From the NCBI RefSeq assembly GCF_034424545.1, contig NZ_CP139971.1, positions 744,001-808,000 of the forward strand: 64,000 nucleotides of DNA. Direction: 5' to 3'. A program made the position numbers and the translations under genes. The first letter of the stretch is position 1, and every line of letters starts with the position of its first letter. Positions 8,692 to 18,563 of this stretch are shown one piece after another. A model generated the notes under the pieces. It did no database searches. It saw only the letters and a list, made by a program, of their open reading frames with translations, and was not told where the DNA came from. This stretch comes from Trinickia caryophylli. Lineage in GTDB: Bacteria > Pseudomonadota > Gammaproteobacteria > Burkholderiales > Burkholderiaceae.

Positions 8692-10389
8692 ATGCCCACT
8701 CGCCCTTCTCTCTTTTCGTCGATCTCGAGGCCGCGCTTCGCTTGCGGGATATCGTCCACCACATCGGCCGCGGTGCTGAGCACCGCCATCGCATTGACGG
8801 CATTGACGGCACTGACCGCGATGCCGACTGCCGCGCTGGCTGAAGAGGAAACGCCGGAGCACGCGAGCGGCGTACCCGCGGACGACCCTCACGCGTCGCT
8901 GTCCGCACCATCGTCGGGCGCCGCCGCCGCGCAGGGCGCATCCGCTTCCGTGGCTGTGGCTGTGCCGCCCGAAACCTCGTCCACCACCGAGCATGCCGTA
9001 CGCGTGGGCGGCCGACGCATCGCGTACACGGCAACGGCGGGCACATTGCTGCTGCGCGACGGCAAAGGCAAAGCCGATGCAAGCGTGTTCTACGTCGCCT
9101 ATACGGCGCACGCGAACGATCCGTCCCGCCGCCCGATCACGTTTCTGTTCAACGGCGGCCCGGGTGCGGGCAGCATCTTCCTGCTCATGGGCTCGGTAGG
9201 CCCGAAGCGCGTGAACACGTCGAGCCCCGCGCCAACACCGCCTGCCCCCTATGCGCTGCGCGACAACCCCGACAGTCTCATCGACAAGACCGACCTGGTG
9301 TTCGTGGACGCGGTGGGCACGGGTTTCTCGCGGCCGCTCGATGCGGCAGCGGCCAAGCGGTTCTATGGCGTGGACGGCGACCTCGACGCGTTCGGGCGTT
9401 TCATCGACCGCTATCTGACGGTGAATCAGCGCTGGAACTCGCCGAAGTTCCTCTTCGGCGAATCGTACGGCACCACCCGGGCGGCGATGCTGGCCTACAG
9501 CCTGGGCCAGCGTCACATCGCGATCAACGGTGTCGTGCTGCTTTCCTCGGTACTGAACGCGAACGTGCATGCCCCGGGCTACGACCTCATGGACGTGCGT
9601 TTTTTGCCCTCGTATGCCGCCGTGGCCTGGTATCACCACAAGATCCCGGACGTGCCCGCGGGCGGCCTGCCGGCACTGCTCGACGAGGCGCGCGCATTCG
9701 CGGCCGGGCCCTACGCCACGGCGCTTGCCAAGGGCGACGCGCTGCCCGACGCCGAGCGCGACGCCGTCGCGGAGCAGCTCGCGCGCTACACGGGACTCGG
9801 CAAGCGCTTCGTGATCGAGGCGCGGCTACGCATCCCGCCGTCGCTCTTCAGGAAAGAACTGCTTCGCGGCGAAACGCGCAGCGTGGGCCGCTACGATGGC
9901 CGATTCGAGGGCATCGAGGCTAACGATGCATACGACTCCCCCGACTACGATGCCTCGGAGAAATATGTGACGAGTGCATTCAACGCCGCCTTCCACGATC
10001 ACCTCGCGCGCGATCTGCATTACACGGCGCAGTCGCCATACCGCATTTTCAACGATGCGGTGCTCAGCGCATGGAACTGGAAGCATCACGCATGGTGGGG
10101 CGAATCGCTCGAACTGCCTTACGCCGCTGGCGATCTGGCCGAAGCGATACGCCGCAACCCTCGCCTGCGGGTGTTCTCCGCCAATGGTTACTTCGATCTC
10201 GCCACCCCGTTCTTCTCGACGGAGTACGATCTCGCCCACATGGGCCTCGAACCGTCGCTGCGCGGGAACCTGACGATCGCCTATTATTCGAGCGGCCACA
10301 TGGTTTATCTCGACAATGCGGCTTTGCACGCGCTCAAAGCCGACCTCGCGCGCTTTTACGATGCAGCAGGCGCCTCGATGAGCGAATAG
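8692..10389 (+). CDS. Secreted S10 family serine carboxypeptidase-like peptidase
   Basis: A 565-residue exported peptidase. The N-terminal hydrophobic stretch with repeated ALT triplets and the AALAEEE region form a signal peptide. S10 motifs appear in order: FNGGPGAGSIF (oxyanion region), FVDAVGTGFS, the nucleophile Ser258 in FGESYGTTR, the catalytic Asp in NGYFDLATP and the catalytic His in SSGHMVYLD. The bacterial S10 group cleaves C-terminal residues from peptides outside the cytoplasm; actual substrates are unknown. An in-frame ATG at 8623 would add 23 residues and spoil the signal peptide. Transcribed divergently from the AI-2E permease gene. Confidence 0.9.
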   Translation: MPTRPSLFSSISRPRFACGISSTTSAAVLSTAIALTALTALTAMPTAALAEEETPEHASGVPADDPHASLSAPSSGAAAAQGASASVAVAVPPETSSTTEHAVRVGGRRIAYTATAGTLLLRDGKGKADASVFYVAYTAHANDPSRRPITFLFNGGPGAGSIFLLMGSVGPKRVNTSSPAPTPPAPYALRDNPDSLIDKTDLVFVDAVGTGFSRPLDAAAAKRFYGVDGDLDAFGRFIDRYLTVNQRWNSPKFLFGESYGTTRAAMLAYSLGQRHIAINGVVLLSSVLNANVHAPGYDLMDVRFLPSYAAVAWYHHKIPDVPAGGLPALLDEARAFAAGPYATALAKGDALPDAERDAVAEQLARYTGLGKRFVIEARLRIPPSLFRKELLRGETRSVGRYDGRFEGIEANDAYDSPDYDASEKYVTSAFNAAFHDHLARDLHYTAQSPYRIFNDAVLSAWNWKHHAWWGESLELPYAAGDLAEAIRRNPRLRVFSANGYFDLATPFFSTEYDLAHMGLEPSLRGNLTIAYYSSGHMVYLDNAALHALKADLARFYDAAGASMSE

Positions 10390-10832
10390 CTCCGATCCCA
10401 ACGCCGACGCGGCATGGCGGCGGAACCGGCACAGCCGGCATTGTCGGCGTCGCGCGGCCCCGCTTGCGTGCGCGCCCGTCCGGGTCGAGCGATCCGCACC
10501 CGGCACATGCCCCTTCTCCATGCGCACGAAAGACCGCCCGCCGAGTCGCATACGATCGCTCCCGGCAGGCCGATGCCGAAAGCACAATGACACAATAGGA
10601 AATTCGCATTCCGGCATATTTCCGCGTTCAAATATTTTCGACCTCGGACGTTTAGTAGCTATACGCGCTGTTTTTTGTCTTATACGTTGAACCCGGCCCA
10701 TTACCGATACGGGCAATGTGATTGAGCGGAACGACAACAACGGCTCAAAAGACGGCAGGACGGCGCGCCGGCGTGCGCTACGGCCATTTTCCGGCTGACG
10801 CCATTCTTCCCGCATATTCATCAGGAGGTCGA
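10390..10832. other. Gene-free stretch between two protease genes
   Basis: 443 bases. The last 200 bases are clearly less GC-rich than the surroundings and probably hold the promoter of the S53 peptidase gene. Only the ribosome-binding site AGGAGGT at 10823-10829, four bases before the ATG, is distinctive. No convincing gene, terminator or operator was seen. Confidence 0.6.
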
Positions 10833-12638
10833 ATGAAGTCGAGAACGATTTTTAAGTTCAAACCCCAACCGCCGGAAAAAATCCGGAATTCATTACTGAA
10901 TCGGCATAAACAGGTCATTTTTCTTTTTCCCTTGCTCGCAACGCTCGCGCCGGCCATAGCCGGCGCAACCGCGGCCGCCGCTACGAAATGGGTTGCCACG
11001 GAAACGAAAGCATTCGTTCCGCCCCCCCGCGCGCACGCGCTCGCGGCACCGCAAATGGAGGTTGCGTCGGGCGAAGTCATGCATATCGTCGTGAGCATGA
11101 AGATTCGCGATTTCGGCAAGCTGCGCGACCTTGCCAATACGGTGACGCGGCACGGCCACCCCAACTATCACCGATTCCTCACGCCCGAGACGTTTCTCGA
11201 GCGGCATGCGCCCACGCCACGGCAAATCGAGCGTGTTACGGCGTACCTGCGGCAAAACGGCTTCGTCAACATCACCGTTTCGCCGAACCGTCTGCTGGTT
11301 TCGGCCGACGGCACGGCCGGGACGGTCAAGGCAGCCTTCAATACCCCGCTCGTTCATTTCCAGAGCAACGGCCGCACCGTCTATGCAAACAGCGCGCCTG
11401 CACAGGTGCCCGAAGCACTCGGCCACTCGGTGCTGTCGGTACTCGGCTTGCAAAACGTCGCGCGCGCTCGGCCGCTCGCACGCATCGGCCCACGCACGAA
11501 CGCGTCGTCCACAGCCGTCGATATCGTCATGGGCCATTACCCGCATGAATTCCCGGCGCTGTACGGCGCAAGCGGGCTTGCGACGGCTTCGCAAACCGAC
11601 ATCGGCATCGTCACCCTCGGCGGCACCCGGCAGGCCACCGCCGATTTGAAGGACTTCATCCAGTACAACGCGCTGCCGGACGTCGCGGTCTCGACCATAC
11701 CGACCGGCACGGCAAACGGAGATTACAGCGACGACCTGGAAACGCAACTCGAATGGGACCTCGATAGCCAAAGCATCGTCGGCGCAGCCGGAGGCCGCGT
11801 CAAATCGCTGACGTTTTACGCGGCCGATCTGGCGGCCCCAGGCAATACGGGCCTCACGCAGGCGCTCAACAAGGTCGTCACCGACAACGTGGCGCAGGTC
11901 ATCAACGTGTCGCTCGGTTGGTGCGAAGCAGACGCATACGCGGACGGCACGCTCGCCGCCGAGGAACAGATCTTCACGACGGCCGCGGCGCAAGGTCAGA
12001 CGTTTTCGGTCGCGTCGGGCGACGAAGGCGTGTACGAATGCAGCAACCGTGGCTATCCGGCCGGCAATCGCTACTCGCTGTCGTGGCCCGCATCGTCGTC
12101 CTACGTCATTGCCGTGGGCGGCACCACGCTTCATACGCACCCCGACGGCAGCTACGCGCGCGAAACCGTCTGGAACGAAGGGCTGGACAGCGACGGCAAG
12201 CTCTGGGCATCGACCGGCGGATTCAGTGCCTTCGTGCCGGCCCCCGAATGGCAACGCGCATTGGGAGTGAGCCCCACACCCACCGGCCGCGCCGTTCCCG
12301 ACATCGCTTTCGACGGCGCACAAAGCACGGGAGCGCTCATTCTCGTGGCGGGCAATTGGTTTCAGGTCGGCGGCACGAGCCTGTCCGCACCGCTTTTCGC
12401 CGGCTTCTGGGCGCGTCTGCAATCGACGCATGGGAATGCGCTGGGCCTGCCCGCACCGAGCATTTATCGTGCGGCCGCCGCCGACCCACGGCTCGTGCGC
12501 GACGTGACCGCCGGCAAGAATGGCTATGGCGGCTACGGCTACCGTGCAACCAAGGGCTGGGACTACCCGACCGGCTGGGGTAGTCTGGACATGGCCCGGC
12601 TCGCAGCCTACGCGAGCCGGGTGCCATTCGCGAGGTAA
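10833..12638 (+). CDS. Secreted S53 family peptidase (sedolisin / pro-kumamolisin type)
   Basis: A 601-residue acid protease precursor. A signal-like hydrophobic segment (VIFLFPLLATLAPAIAGA) follows an unusually long, basic ~27-residue N-region. Residues ~60-200 are the pro-kumamolisin activation domain (NYHRFLTPETF, VSPNRLLVSADGT, NTPLVHF). The catalytic domain shows Glu307 and Asp311 in EWDLD and the nucleophile Ser516 in GGTSLSAPLFAG. SWPASSSYVIAVGGT is another family block, and GYDYPTGWG-type ending (GWDYPTGWGS) closes the domain. The enzyme should mature by self-cleavage at low pH outside the cell. The ATG was chosen for its near-perfect AGGAGGT. Confidence 0.93.
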   Translation: MKSRTIFKFKPQPPEKIRNSLLNRHKQVIFLFPLLATLAPAIAGATAAAATKWVATETKAFVPPPRAHALAAPQMEVASGEVMHIVVSMKIRDFGKLRDLANTVTRHGHPNYHRFLTPETFLERHAPTPRQIERVTAYLRQNGFVNITVSPNRLLVSADGTAGTVKAAFNTPLVHFQSNGRTVYANSAPAQVPEALGHSVLSVLGLQNVARARPLARIGPRTNASSTAVDIVMGHYPHEFPALYGASGLATASQTDIGIVTLGGTRQATADLKDFIQYNALPDVAVSTIPTGTANGDYSDDLETQLEWDLDSQSIVGAAGGRVKSLTFYAADLAAPGNTGLTQALNKVVTDNVAQVINVSLGWCEADAYADGTLAAEEQIFTTAAAQGQTFSVASGDEGVYECSNRGYPAGNRYSLSWPASSSYVIAVGGTTLHTHPDGSYARETVWNEGLDSDGKLWASTGGFSAFVPAPEWQRALGVSPTPTGRAVPDIAFDGAQSTGALILVAGNWFQVGGTSLSAPLFAGFWARLQSTHGNALGLPAPSIYRAAAADPRLVRDVTAGKNGYGGYGYRATKGWDYPTGWGSLDMARLAAYASRVPFAR

Positions 12639-12760
12639 CGCCCGAGTAGATAGCGATTCGTTGCATGCGCAACCGGTTCCAGGCGAGCGGTTGCGCACAC
12701 ACCCGCGGAATTGAGCGCATAATCTGCGTTTTAGGCTCGCCGCCGCAGCGCCGCTTGTCC

Positions 12761-14158
12761 ATGCCGCTCGCCATCCACGCATTCATTTCGCCGCTGATCG
12801 TCGCCTGTGCGCTGTTCATGGAAAGCGCGGATGCCAACATCATCGTTACCGCCCTGCCCTCGATGGCACGCGATTTCGGCAGCGATCCAGTGGCGCTGAA
12901 AGTCGCGATCACGAGCTATGTCGTGAGCCTCGGCGTGTTCATTCCGATCTGCGGCTGGCTCGCCGACCGCTTCGGCGCCCGCACCGTCTTTCGCACGGCG
13001 ATCGGCATTTTCATTGCAGGCTCGCTGCTGTGCGCCGCCTCCCGCTCGCTGCATCTATTCACGTTCGCGCGTTTCGTGCAGGGAATCGGCGGCGCCATGA
13101 TGGTCCCGGTCGGGCGGATCATCATTTTCCGTTCTGTGCCGAAAAGCGAGTTCGTCCGGGCGATGAACTACCTGAGCCTGCCCGCCATGTTCGCGCCGGC
13201 GGCCGCGCCGATGCTCGGCGGCTTCATCACGACCTACCTGCACTGGCGCCTCATTTTCTTCATCAATGTGCCGATCGGCATACTCGGCGTCTATTTGACC
13301 AACCGGTACATCGCAAACACACACGAGCCGCATCCCGGCCCGCTCGACTGGACCGGCTTCGTCCTTTCCGGGCTCGGCGCCTCGCTCGTCCTACTCGGGC
13401 TCTCGCTCGTAGGTGACGACATCGTGTCCGATCGCACGGCCTACGAGATGTGCATCGGCGGCGCGTTGCTGCTCGCGCTCTATGTGCTCTACGCGCAACG
13501 GGCCGCCCGGCCCGTGCTCGATTTGCGCTTCCTGCGCATTCCCACTTTTCGCGCGAGCGTGCTCGGCGGCTCGCTCTTTCGCATAGGCCTCGGCGCCGTG
13601 CCGTTTCTGCTTCCGCTCGCGCTGCAAGAAGGCCTCGGCATGTCGGCGTTCCAGTCGGGGCTGATCACCTGCGCCTCGGCGTTCGGCAGCATGTTCATGC
13701 GCTCGCTCACGTCGTATGTGCTGCGCAAGTTCGGCTTCAGGACCGTGCTGATCTATAACGCCGTTTTCGCCGGTATCGCGATCGCCGCATACGGCACGTT
13801 CACGCCGCAAACGCCGGTTTGGCTCATCTGGGTCATCGTACTTTTCGGCGGTTTTTTTCCCGCGCTGCAATTCACGAGCCTCAATTCGATGATCTACGCC
13901 GATATCGCCGGCACCGACGTGGGCCGGGCCACAAGCCTCGGCAGCGTCGTGCAGCAGATGTCGCTCGGCCTCGGCGTAACGGTCGGCGGCATCGTGCTGC
14001 AAATCGCGCGTGCGGCGCACGGGCATCCACAGATCATGTGGTCCGACTTCTGGCCAGCGTTTCTCGTGGTGGGCATGTTCTCGCTCGGCTCGATACCGGT
14101 TACCCGGCGCCTTGGCCCGCACGCCGGCGATGAAATCGCGCGAGGCACTCGCGGCTGA
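12761..14158 (+). CDS. MFS multidrug efflux transporter, DHA2 (EmrB/QacA-like) family
   Basis: A 465-residue integral membrane protein with about 14 hydrophobic helices. ESADANIIVTALPSMARDF near the N-terminus is the DHA2 motif D1 region, GWLADRFGART is MFS motif A, and FVQGIGGAMMVPVGR is motif B. Such proteins export drugs or metabolites with proton antiport. There is no adjacent EmrA or TolC homologue, so it probably acts alone. The ATG at 12761 follows 122 bases after the S53 peptidase gene. Confidence 0.9.
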   Translation: MPLAIHAFISPLIVACALFMESADANIIVTALPSMARDFGSDPVALKVAITSYVVSLGVFIPICGWLADRFGARTVFRTAIGIFIAGSLLCAASRSLHLFTFARFVQGIGGAMMVPVGRIIIFRSVPKSEFVRAMNYLSLPAMFAPAAAPMLGGFITTYLHWRLIFFINVPIGILGVYLTNRYIANTHEPHPGPLDWTGFVLSGLGASLVLLGLSLVGDDIVSDRTAYEMCIGGALLLALYVLYAQRAARPVLDLRFLRIPTFRASVLGGSLFRIGLGAVPFLLPLALQEGLGMSAFQSGLITCASAFGSMFMRSLTSYVLRKFGFRTVLIYNAVFAGIAIAAYGTFTPQTPVWLIWVIVLFGGFFPALQFTSLNSMIYADIAGTDVGRATSLGSVVQQMSLGLGVTVGGIVLQIARAAHGHPQIMWSDFWPAFLVVGMFSLGSIPVTRRLGPHAGDEIARGTRG

Positions 14159-14410
14159 GCGCTTCGGCCCGCGCATCGGATCCGACGGCCATCGCGCTTC
14201 TGCGCAAAGCGTTTCATCCACGGGCACGGGCGCATCGATGCACGACGCGCATCCGCAGTATTTCAGCCGCCGCCGCGCGCTACGGGTTTACGTTCTCTTG
14301 GCGTTCGCGCTGCAAGTTCTATTACTGAGTCACCACACGATCTTTCAGAATGCTTTCTTAATTCTGAGGAATCGCTTCATTCGCGCCGACACAACGAAGC
14401 GGAGGCTCCC

Positions 14411-15799
14411 GTGACTGAATCAGCGAACCAGGCGATCGAAGAACTGAAAGGGATGCTACGCGGGCAAGTACTGCAATCGGGCGATGCCGGATACGAGGCT
14501 GCGCGCCAGGTCTGGAATGCGATGATCGACCGGCATCCGGCCTTGATCGTGCGTTGTGCCGGCGTGGCCGATGTCCGGCACGCCGTGCGGTTCGCGCGAG
14601 AACATCGGCTCGTACCCGCGGTACGCGGCGGAGCCCACAATATCGCGGGCAGCGCCGTATGCGATGGCGGGCTCGTCATCGATCTTTCGCCGATGAAGTC
14701 GGTCCGCGTCGATCCGCGCGCGGCGCGCGCCTACGTGGAGCCCGGCGTGACCTTGGGCGAATTCGACCATGAGGCTCAGTCCTTCGGGTTGGCCACGCCG
14801 CTCGGCATCAACTCGACGACCGGTGTATCAGGGCTCACGCTCGGCGGCGGATTCGGATGGCTGAGCCGCAAGCATGGCATGTCGGTCGACAACCTGTTGT
14901 CAGCCGATATCGTCACGGCCGACAGCGAACTGCTTCATGTGGACGCACAAACGCACGACGATCTTTTCTGGGCCATTCGCGGCGGCGGCGGCAATTTCGG
15001 CGTCGTGACGATGTTCGAATTCGCACTGCATCGTGTCGGCCCGCAGATCTTCGGCGGGCTCGTGGTCGTGCCGATGGAGCAGGCGCGCGAGGCCTTCGCG
15101 CGGTATCGCACCGCAGCCGAGAGCATGCCCGACGAGCTTTCGGTATGGGCGGTATTCAGACTCGCCCCGCCCTTGCCGTTCCTGCCGGCGCAAGTGCACG
15201 GCAAGCCCGTGTTGATCTTCGCCGTTTGCCATGTCGGCGAACCGGAGCGCGGTGAACGCGCGGCCGAGACTGTACGCGCATTCGCCCGGCCCTATGGCGA
15301 ACATCTCGGGCCGATGCCGTACGCGATGTGGCAGCGGGCATTCGATCCGCTGCTTGCGCCCGGCGCACGCAACTATTGGAAATCGCACAACTACGACGAA
15401 CTGCCGGACGATCTGATCGAAACGGTGCTCGCCGCGATGGAAAAGCTGCCCTCGCCCCACTGCGAGATCTTTTTCGGGCAGGTAGGCGGCAGAACGTGCG
15501 ATATCCCGATCGACGCCACGGCGTATTGCGGCCGCGACGCGAAGTACGTCATGAACGTGCACGCTCGCTGGACCGATGCGAGCGACGACGCCTCGTGCAT
15601 CGAATGGGCCCGTGCGTTCTTCGCCGCTTCCGCCCCATTCGCGCTCGGCAGCGTCTACGTCAATTTCCTGACTCAGGAAGAGGGCGCGCGCATAGGCGAG
15701 GCTTATGGGCCCAACTACAGACGGCTCGCCGCGATCAAAGCCCGCTACGATCCGCACAACCTCTTTTGCCACAACCAGAACATCCAGCCGTCGGCGTGA
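14411..15799 (+). CDS. FAD-binding oxidoreductase, berberine-bridge (BBE) type
   Basis: A 462-residue VAO/PCMH-fold flavoprotein starting at GTG, with GGAGG ten bases upstream fixing the start. VRGGAHNIAG contains the histidine that usually carries the 8-alpha covalent FAD bond. TGVSGLTLGGGFGWLSRKHG lacks the cysteine found in bicovalent members, so FAD is probably singly linked. The C-terminal BBE segment ends YDPHNLFCHNQNI, typical of the family. Substrates in bacteria are sugars, amines or secondary metabolites and cannot be read here. The DUF1059 gene 44 bases downstream is likely co-transcribed. Confidence 0.9.
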   Translation: MTESANQAIEELKGMLRGQVLQSGDAGYEAARQVWNAMIDRHPALIVRCAGVADVRHAVRFAREHRLVPAVRGGAHNIAGSAVCDGGLVIDLSPMKSVRVDPRAARAYVEPGVTLGEFDHEAQSFGLATPLGINSTTGVSGLTLGGGFGWLSRKHGMSVDNLLSADIVTADSELLHVDAQTHDDLFWAIRGGGGNFGVVTMFEFALHRVGPQIFGGLVVVPMEQAREAFARYRTAAESMPDELSVWAVFRLAPPLPFLPAQVHGKPVLIFAVCHVGEPERGERAAETVRAFARPYGEHLGPMPYAMWQRAFDPLLAPGARNYWKSHNYDELPDDLIETVLAAMEKLPSPHCEIFFGQVGGRTCDIPIDATAYCGRDAKYVMNVHARWTDASDDASCIEWARAFFAASAPFALGSVYVNFLTQEEGARIGEAYGPNYRRLAAIKARYDPHNLFCHNQNIQPSA

Positions 15800-15843
15800 G
15801 CATATCCGCGCCCGACGACGGCCTTCAAGTGAGGAGCGATGCC

Positions 15844-16056
15844 ATGACCCGCAAATACATCGACTGCCGCGAGTTTCCGAGCGACATGAACTGCACCGTC
15901 GCGCTCTCGGCGGATTCCGAACAGGAACTCATCGAAGCGGCCGTACAGCACGCGGTGAGCGTTCACCAGCATGTGGATTCGCCCGAATTGCGCGCGCAAC
16001 TCGCGACGCTGTTTCATGAAGGCACGCCGCCCGTGGAGGCACCGCGGCGCTCGTGA
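15844..16056 (+). CDS. DUF1059 domain protein
   Basis: A 70-residue cytosolic protein. MTRKYIDCREFPSD and CTVALSADSEQEL with AAVQHAVSVHQH match the small DUF1059 family, whose function is not established. It keeps the paired cysteines of the family (IDCRE, MNCTV). GAGGAG precedes the ATG. It follows the BBE-type oxidoreductase by 44 bases. Confidence 0.85.
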   Translation: MTRKYIDCREFPSDMNCTVALSADSEQELIEAAVQHAVSVHQHVDSPELRAQLATLFHEGTPPVEAPRRS

Positions 16057-16182
16057 AGCGCACTGAAGAAGAAAAGCCGCCGGTCGTGCCGGCCATGCGC
16101 CGCTGTCATTGCGGGGCCTGCACGCGCGCAGGCATCGCACCTGTGCTTCGCCATGCGCATCCCCGCATGCGCCCAGCATGCA

Positions 16183-17100
16183 TCACGCCGCTTTGCCGAG
16201 GGGCTGCGCTTGAGCTCGTACCGCATCGAGCATGATCGACGCCAACTGCTCGACGGGCGCAGCCGCCCCGTTCGCCGCATGCACGAGCATGAGCGAGACG
16301 CTTGCCAGTGCCGGCAGGCCCCAAGTCTTGGGCTCGAGCGCGTGCACGCTCGCAGGCAGCCCGTAGTGCGTACGAACCGTCACGCCAAGCCCCGCCGCAG
16401 CGGCAGCCCACAGACCTGCCAGACTCGGGCTCGTCAGCGCGATGCGCCATGCAATGCCCGCTCGATCGAGCGCCGCGGTGGCCATCGCGCAAAGCATGCA
16501 ATGGCCGTCGAACACCACGAGCGGCAGCGGCTCGCCGCAATGAGGGTCCCACTGCAACGCATCGGAGCCGATCCAGCGCACGCGCGGCTGATCGACTTTC
16601 AGACACAGCCCTGACGCACGGCGCGCCTGCAGCGCCAGGCGCGTATCGTCCCAAACGAGCGCAAGGTCGAGTTCGCCCTCGTCGAGCCGCTCGAGCAGCT
16701 CGATATTGCGGGCGACGCGCGCTTCGATGCGCACCTTCGGATGCGCACGCGCGAATCGTCCCAAGACACCGGGCAACAGCGCTTCGCCGAAGTCCTCCTG
16801 CAATCCGAGCCGCACCCGGCCTTCGAGGCCCGCACCGCGCGCCGCCGATATCGCCTCGTCGTTCAACTCGACGAGGCGCCGCGCGTAACGCAGCAGCGAA
16901 TCGCCCGCGTCGGTGAGCGCGAGCCCCCGCCCCGCGCGGCGAAAGATCGGCGTACCGGTTTGCTCTTCGAGCTTGCGGATCTGCGCGCTGACCGCGGAAG
17001 TCGAACGCCCCACCTTGTCGGCAGCCTTGGCGAAGCTGCCCAGGTCCATGCCCAGCACGAAGCTGCGCAACGCCGCCACGTCGAAATTGATTTGGCTCAT
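16183..17100 (-). CDS. LysR family transcriptional regulator
   Basis: A 305-residue LTTR. The N-terminal winged helix-turn-helix is clear: FDVAALRSFVLGMDLGSF, AADKVGRSTSAVSAQIRKLE, then the linker helix. The C-terminal two-lobe effector domain begins about residue 90 (GRVRLGLQEDFGE). It is divergent from the MFS gene at 17208 with 107 bases between the starts, so it most likely controls that transporter and itself. The effector is unknown. Confidence 0.92.
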   Translation of the reverse strand: MSQINFDVAALRSFVLGMDLGSFAKAADKVGRSTSAVSAQIRKLEEQTGTPIFRRAGRGLALTDAGDSLLRYARRLVELNDEAISAARGAGLEGRVRLGLQEDFGEALLPGVLGRFARAHPKVRIEARVARNIELLERLDEGELDLALVWDDTRLALQARRASGLCLKVDQPRVRWIGSDALQWDPHCGEPLPLVVFDGHCMLCAMATAALDRAGIAWRIALTSPSLAGLWAAAAAGLGVTVRTHYGLPASVHALEPKTWGLPALASVSLMLVHAANGAAAPVEQLASIMLDAVRAQAQPLGKAA

Positions 17101-17207
17101 GGCTCCGTGAACATCCTATTTTTCAGGACAGTTACCCACAAATTATTTGATTTTCCGAATGATCATAGAGTGCGAGACTGGCGACGTCAAACCTCGGGAG
17201 AACGTCA

Positions 17208-18452
17208 ATGGATATCGAATGTCTCGTGCGCGGGGGACTGGCCGCTCAGCCGCTTGCGGCGTCGCGCCACCGCTGGAAAGTACTCGCCGTCGGCGTCATG
17301 GCCAACGCGAGCTTTTCGGCCGCCGCCGCAGGCATCCCGACAACGGCCGTGTGGATGCGCGCCGATTACCGGCTCGATAACGCCAGCCTCGGGTGGGTGC
17401 TCGGTTGCATGGGGCTGGGTCTCGCCTTATCGGAGCTGCCGTGGGGCGTAGCCACCGATCGGCTCGGCGACAGGCCTGTGCTGCTGACTGGCCTGCTCGC
17501 AACCGCGCTTGCGCTCTTTGCGATGGCGTTCGTCGTCGTGCCGACCGGTGCCTTCGTTCCGGCTGTGGCGGTACTTGCCGCTGCGATGTGCGCAGTCGGC
17601 CTGCTGGGTGGCAGCGTGAACGGATCGAGCGGGCGCGCCGTGATGAGCTGGTTCGGGCCGAGCGAGCACGGCCTTGCAATGAGTATCCGGCAAACCGCCG
17701 TGCCGCTGGGCGGTGGCCTCGGCGCGGCTTTGCTGCCATGGCTCGCATCGGCGCACGGCTTTGCCGCCGTTTTCGCCACGCTGGCCTTCATGTGCGCCGC
17801 ATCTGCATGCTTCGCGTGGTACTGGCTTAAGGCGCCGCCCCTTACCGATGCCGCCTTCACGCGCGCGCACGCCGTGGCGCCCGCTTGCGGACCACTCGCC
17901 GATCTCACGATCTGGCGCGTGGCATTTGGCATCGGCTCTCTGTGCATCCCGCAATTCGCCGTCCTGACTTTTGCGTCCGTGTTCCTGCATGACTTCGGCC
18001 GTCTCGGCACCGCCGGCATCAGTGCGACGATGGCCGCGATCCAGATCGGCGCAATGGGCATGCGCGTATGGAGCGGACGGCACACGGACCGGCACGGCAA
18101 TCGCCGCGCTTATCTGCGCGCGTCGACGCTCGTGGCCGCCGCATCGTTCGCGGGGCTCGCATTCGTCGTAGCGGCGGTACACCCCGCACCCACCGGCTTG
18201 CTCGTGGCGATGATCATAGCGGCCGGCATCTGCATATCGGCGTGGCACGGCGTGGCTTACGCGGAACTCGCGACGCTTGCAGGCGCGCAGCGCGCCGGAA
18301 CCGCGCTGGGCATGGCCAATACCATCGTCTATGCGGGACTGTTCGTGGCGCCTTCGGCCATTCCGCCTCTGCTCGACGCTGGATCGTGGGGCACCGTATG
18401 GTTGTCCGCGGGCATCGTGGCGTTGGCCGCTCGTCCGCTCTTTCCCCGCTAG
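17208..18452 (+). CDS. MFS transporter
   Basis: A 414-residue, 12-helix transporter. GVATDRLGDRPVLLTG is MFS motif A between helices 2 and 3, and the second half has the related SGRHTDRHGNRRAYLR loop. SGRAVMSWFGPSEHGLAMSIRQTAVPLGG resembles the central block of organic-acid or cyanate-type MFS proteins, so uptake of a small organic anion is possible but unproven. CGGGAG eight bases before the ATG is the ribosome-binding site. The divergent LysR gene is the probable regulator. Confidence 0.88.
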   Translation: MDIECLVRGGLAAQPLAASRHRWKVLAVGVMANASFSAAAAGIPTTAVWMRADYRLDNASLGWVLGCMGLGLALSELPWGVATDRLGDRPVLLTGLLATALALFAMAFVVVPTGAFVPAVAVLAAAMCAVGLLGGSVNGSSGRAVMSWFGPSEHGLAMSIRQTAVPLGGGLGAALLPWLASAHGFAAVFATLAFMCAASACFAWYWLKAPPLTDAAFTRAHAVAPACGPLADLTIWRVAFGIGSLCIPQFAVLTFASVFLHDFGRLGTAGISATMAAIQIGAMGMRVWSGRHTDRHGNRRAYLRASTLVAAASFAGLAFVVAAVHPAPTGLLVAMIIAAGICISAWHGVAYAELATLAGAQRAGTALGMANTIVYAGLFVAPSAIPPLLDAGSWGTVWLSAGIVALAARPLFPR

Positions 18453-18457
18453 CAACA

Positions 18458-18495
18458 CGGGCCGCATGCCCCGGCATTCCGATGCATGCGGCCCG
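18458..18495. terminator. Hairpin between convergent genes, possible bidirectional terminator
   Basis: GGGCCGCATGC at 18459-18469 pairs perfectly with GCATGCGGCCC at 18484-18494 (11-bp stem, 14-base loop). It begins six bases after the MFS stop codon and precedes the stop of the convergent propeller gene. There is no T-run, so termination efficiency is uncertain. Confidence 0.55.
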
Positions 18496-18563
18496 CGCGA
18501 GGGTGTGCGTGCGTGCAAGCCGATATCGGCCCCTATCAGACCATCTCAGCCCATGTCAGCCCA

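Noticed and set aside
10893..12782. 629-codon frame antisense to the S53 peptidase
   Set aside because: Cys/Arg-rich with no domain; the plus strand encodes a complete protease with catalytic residues.
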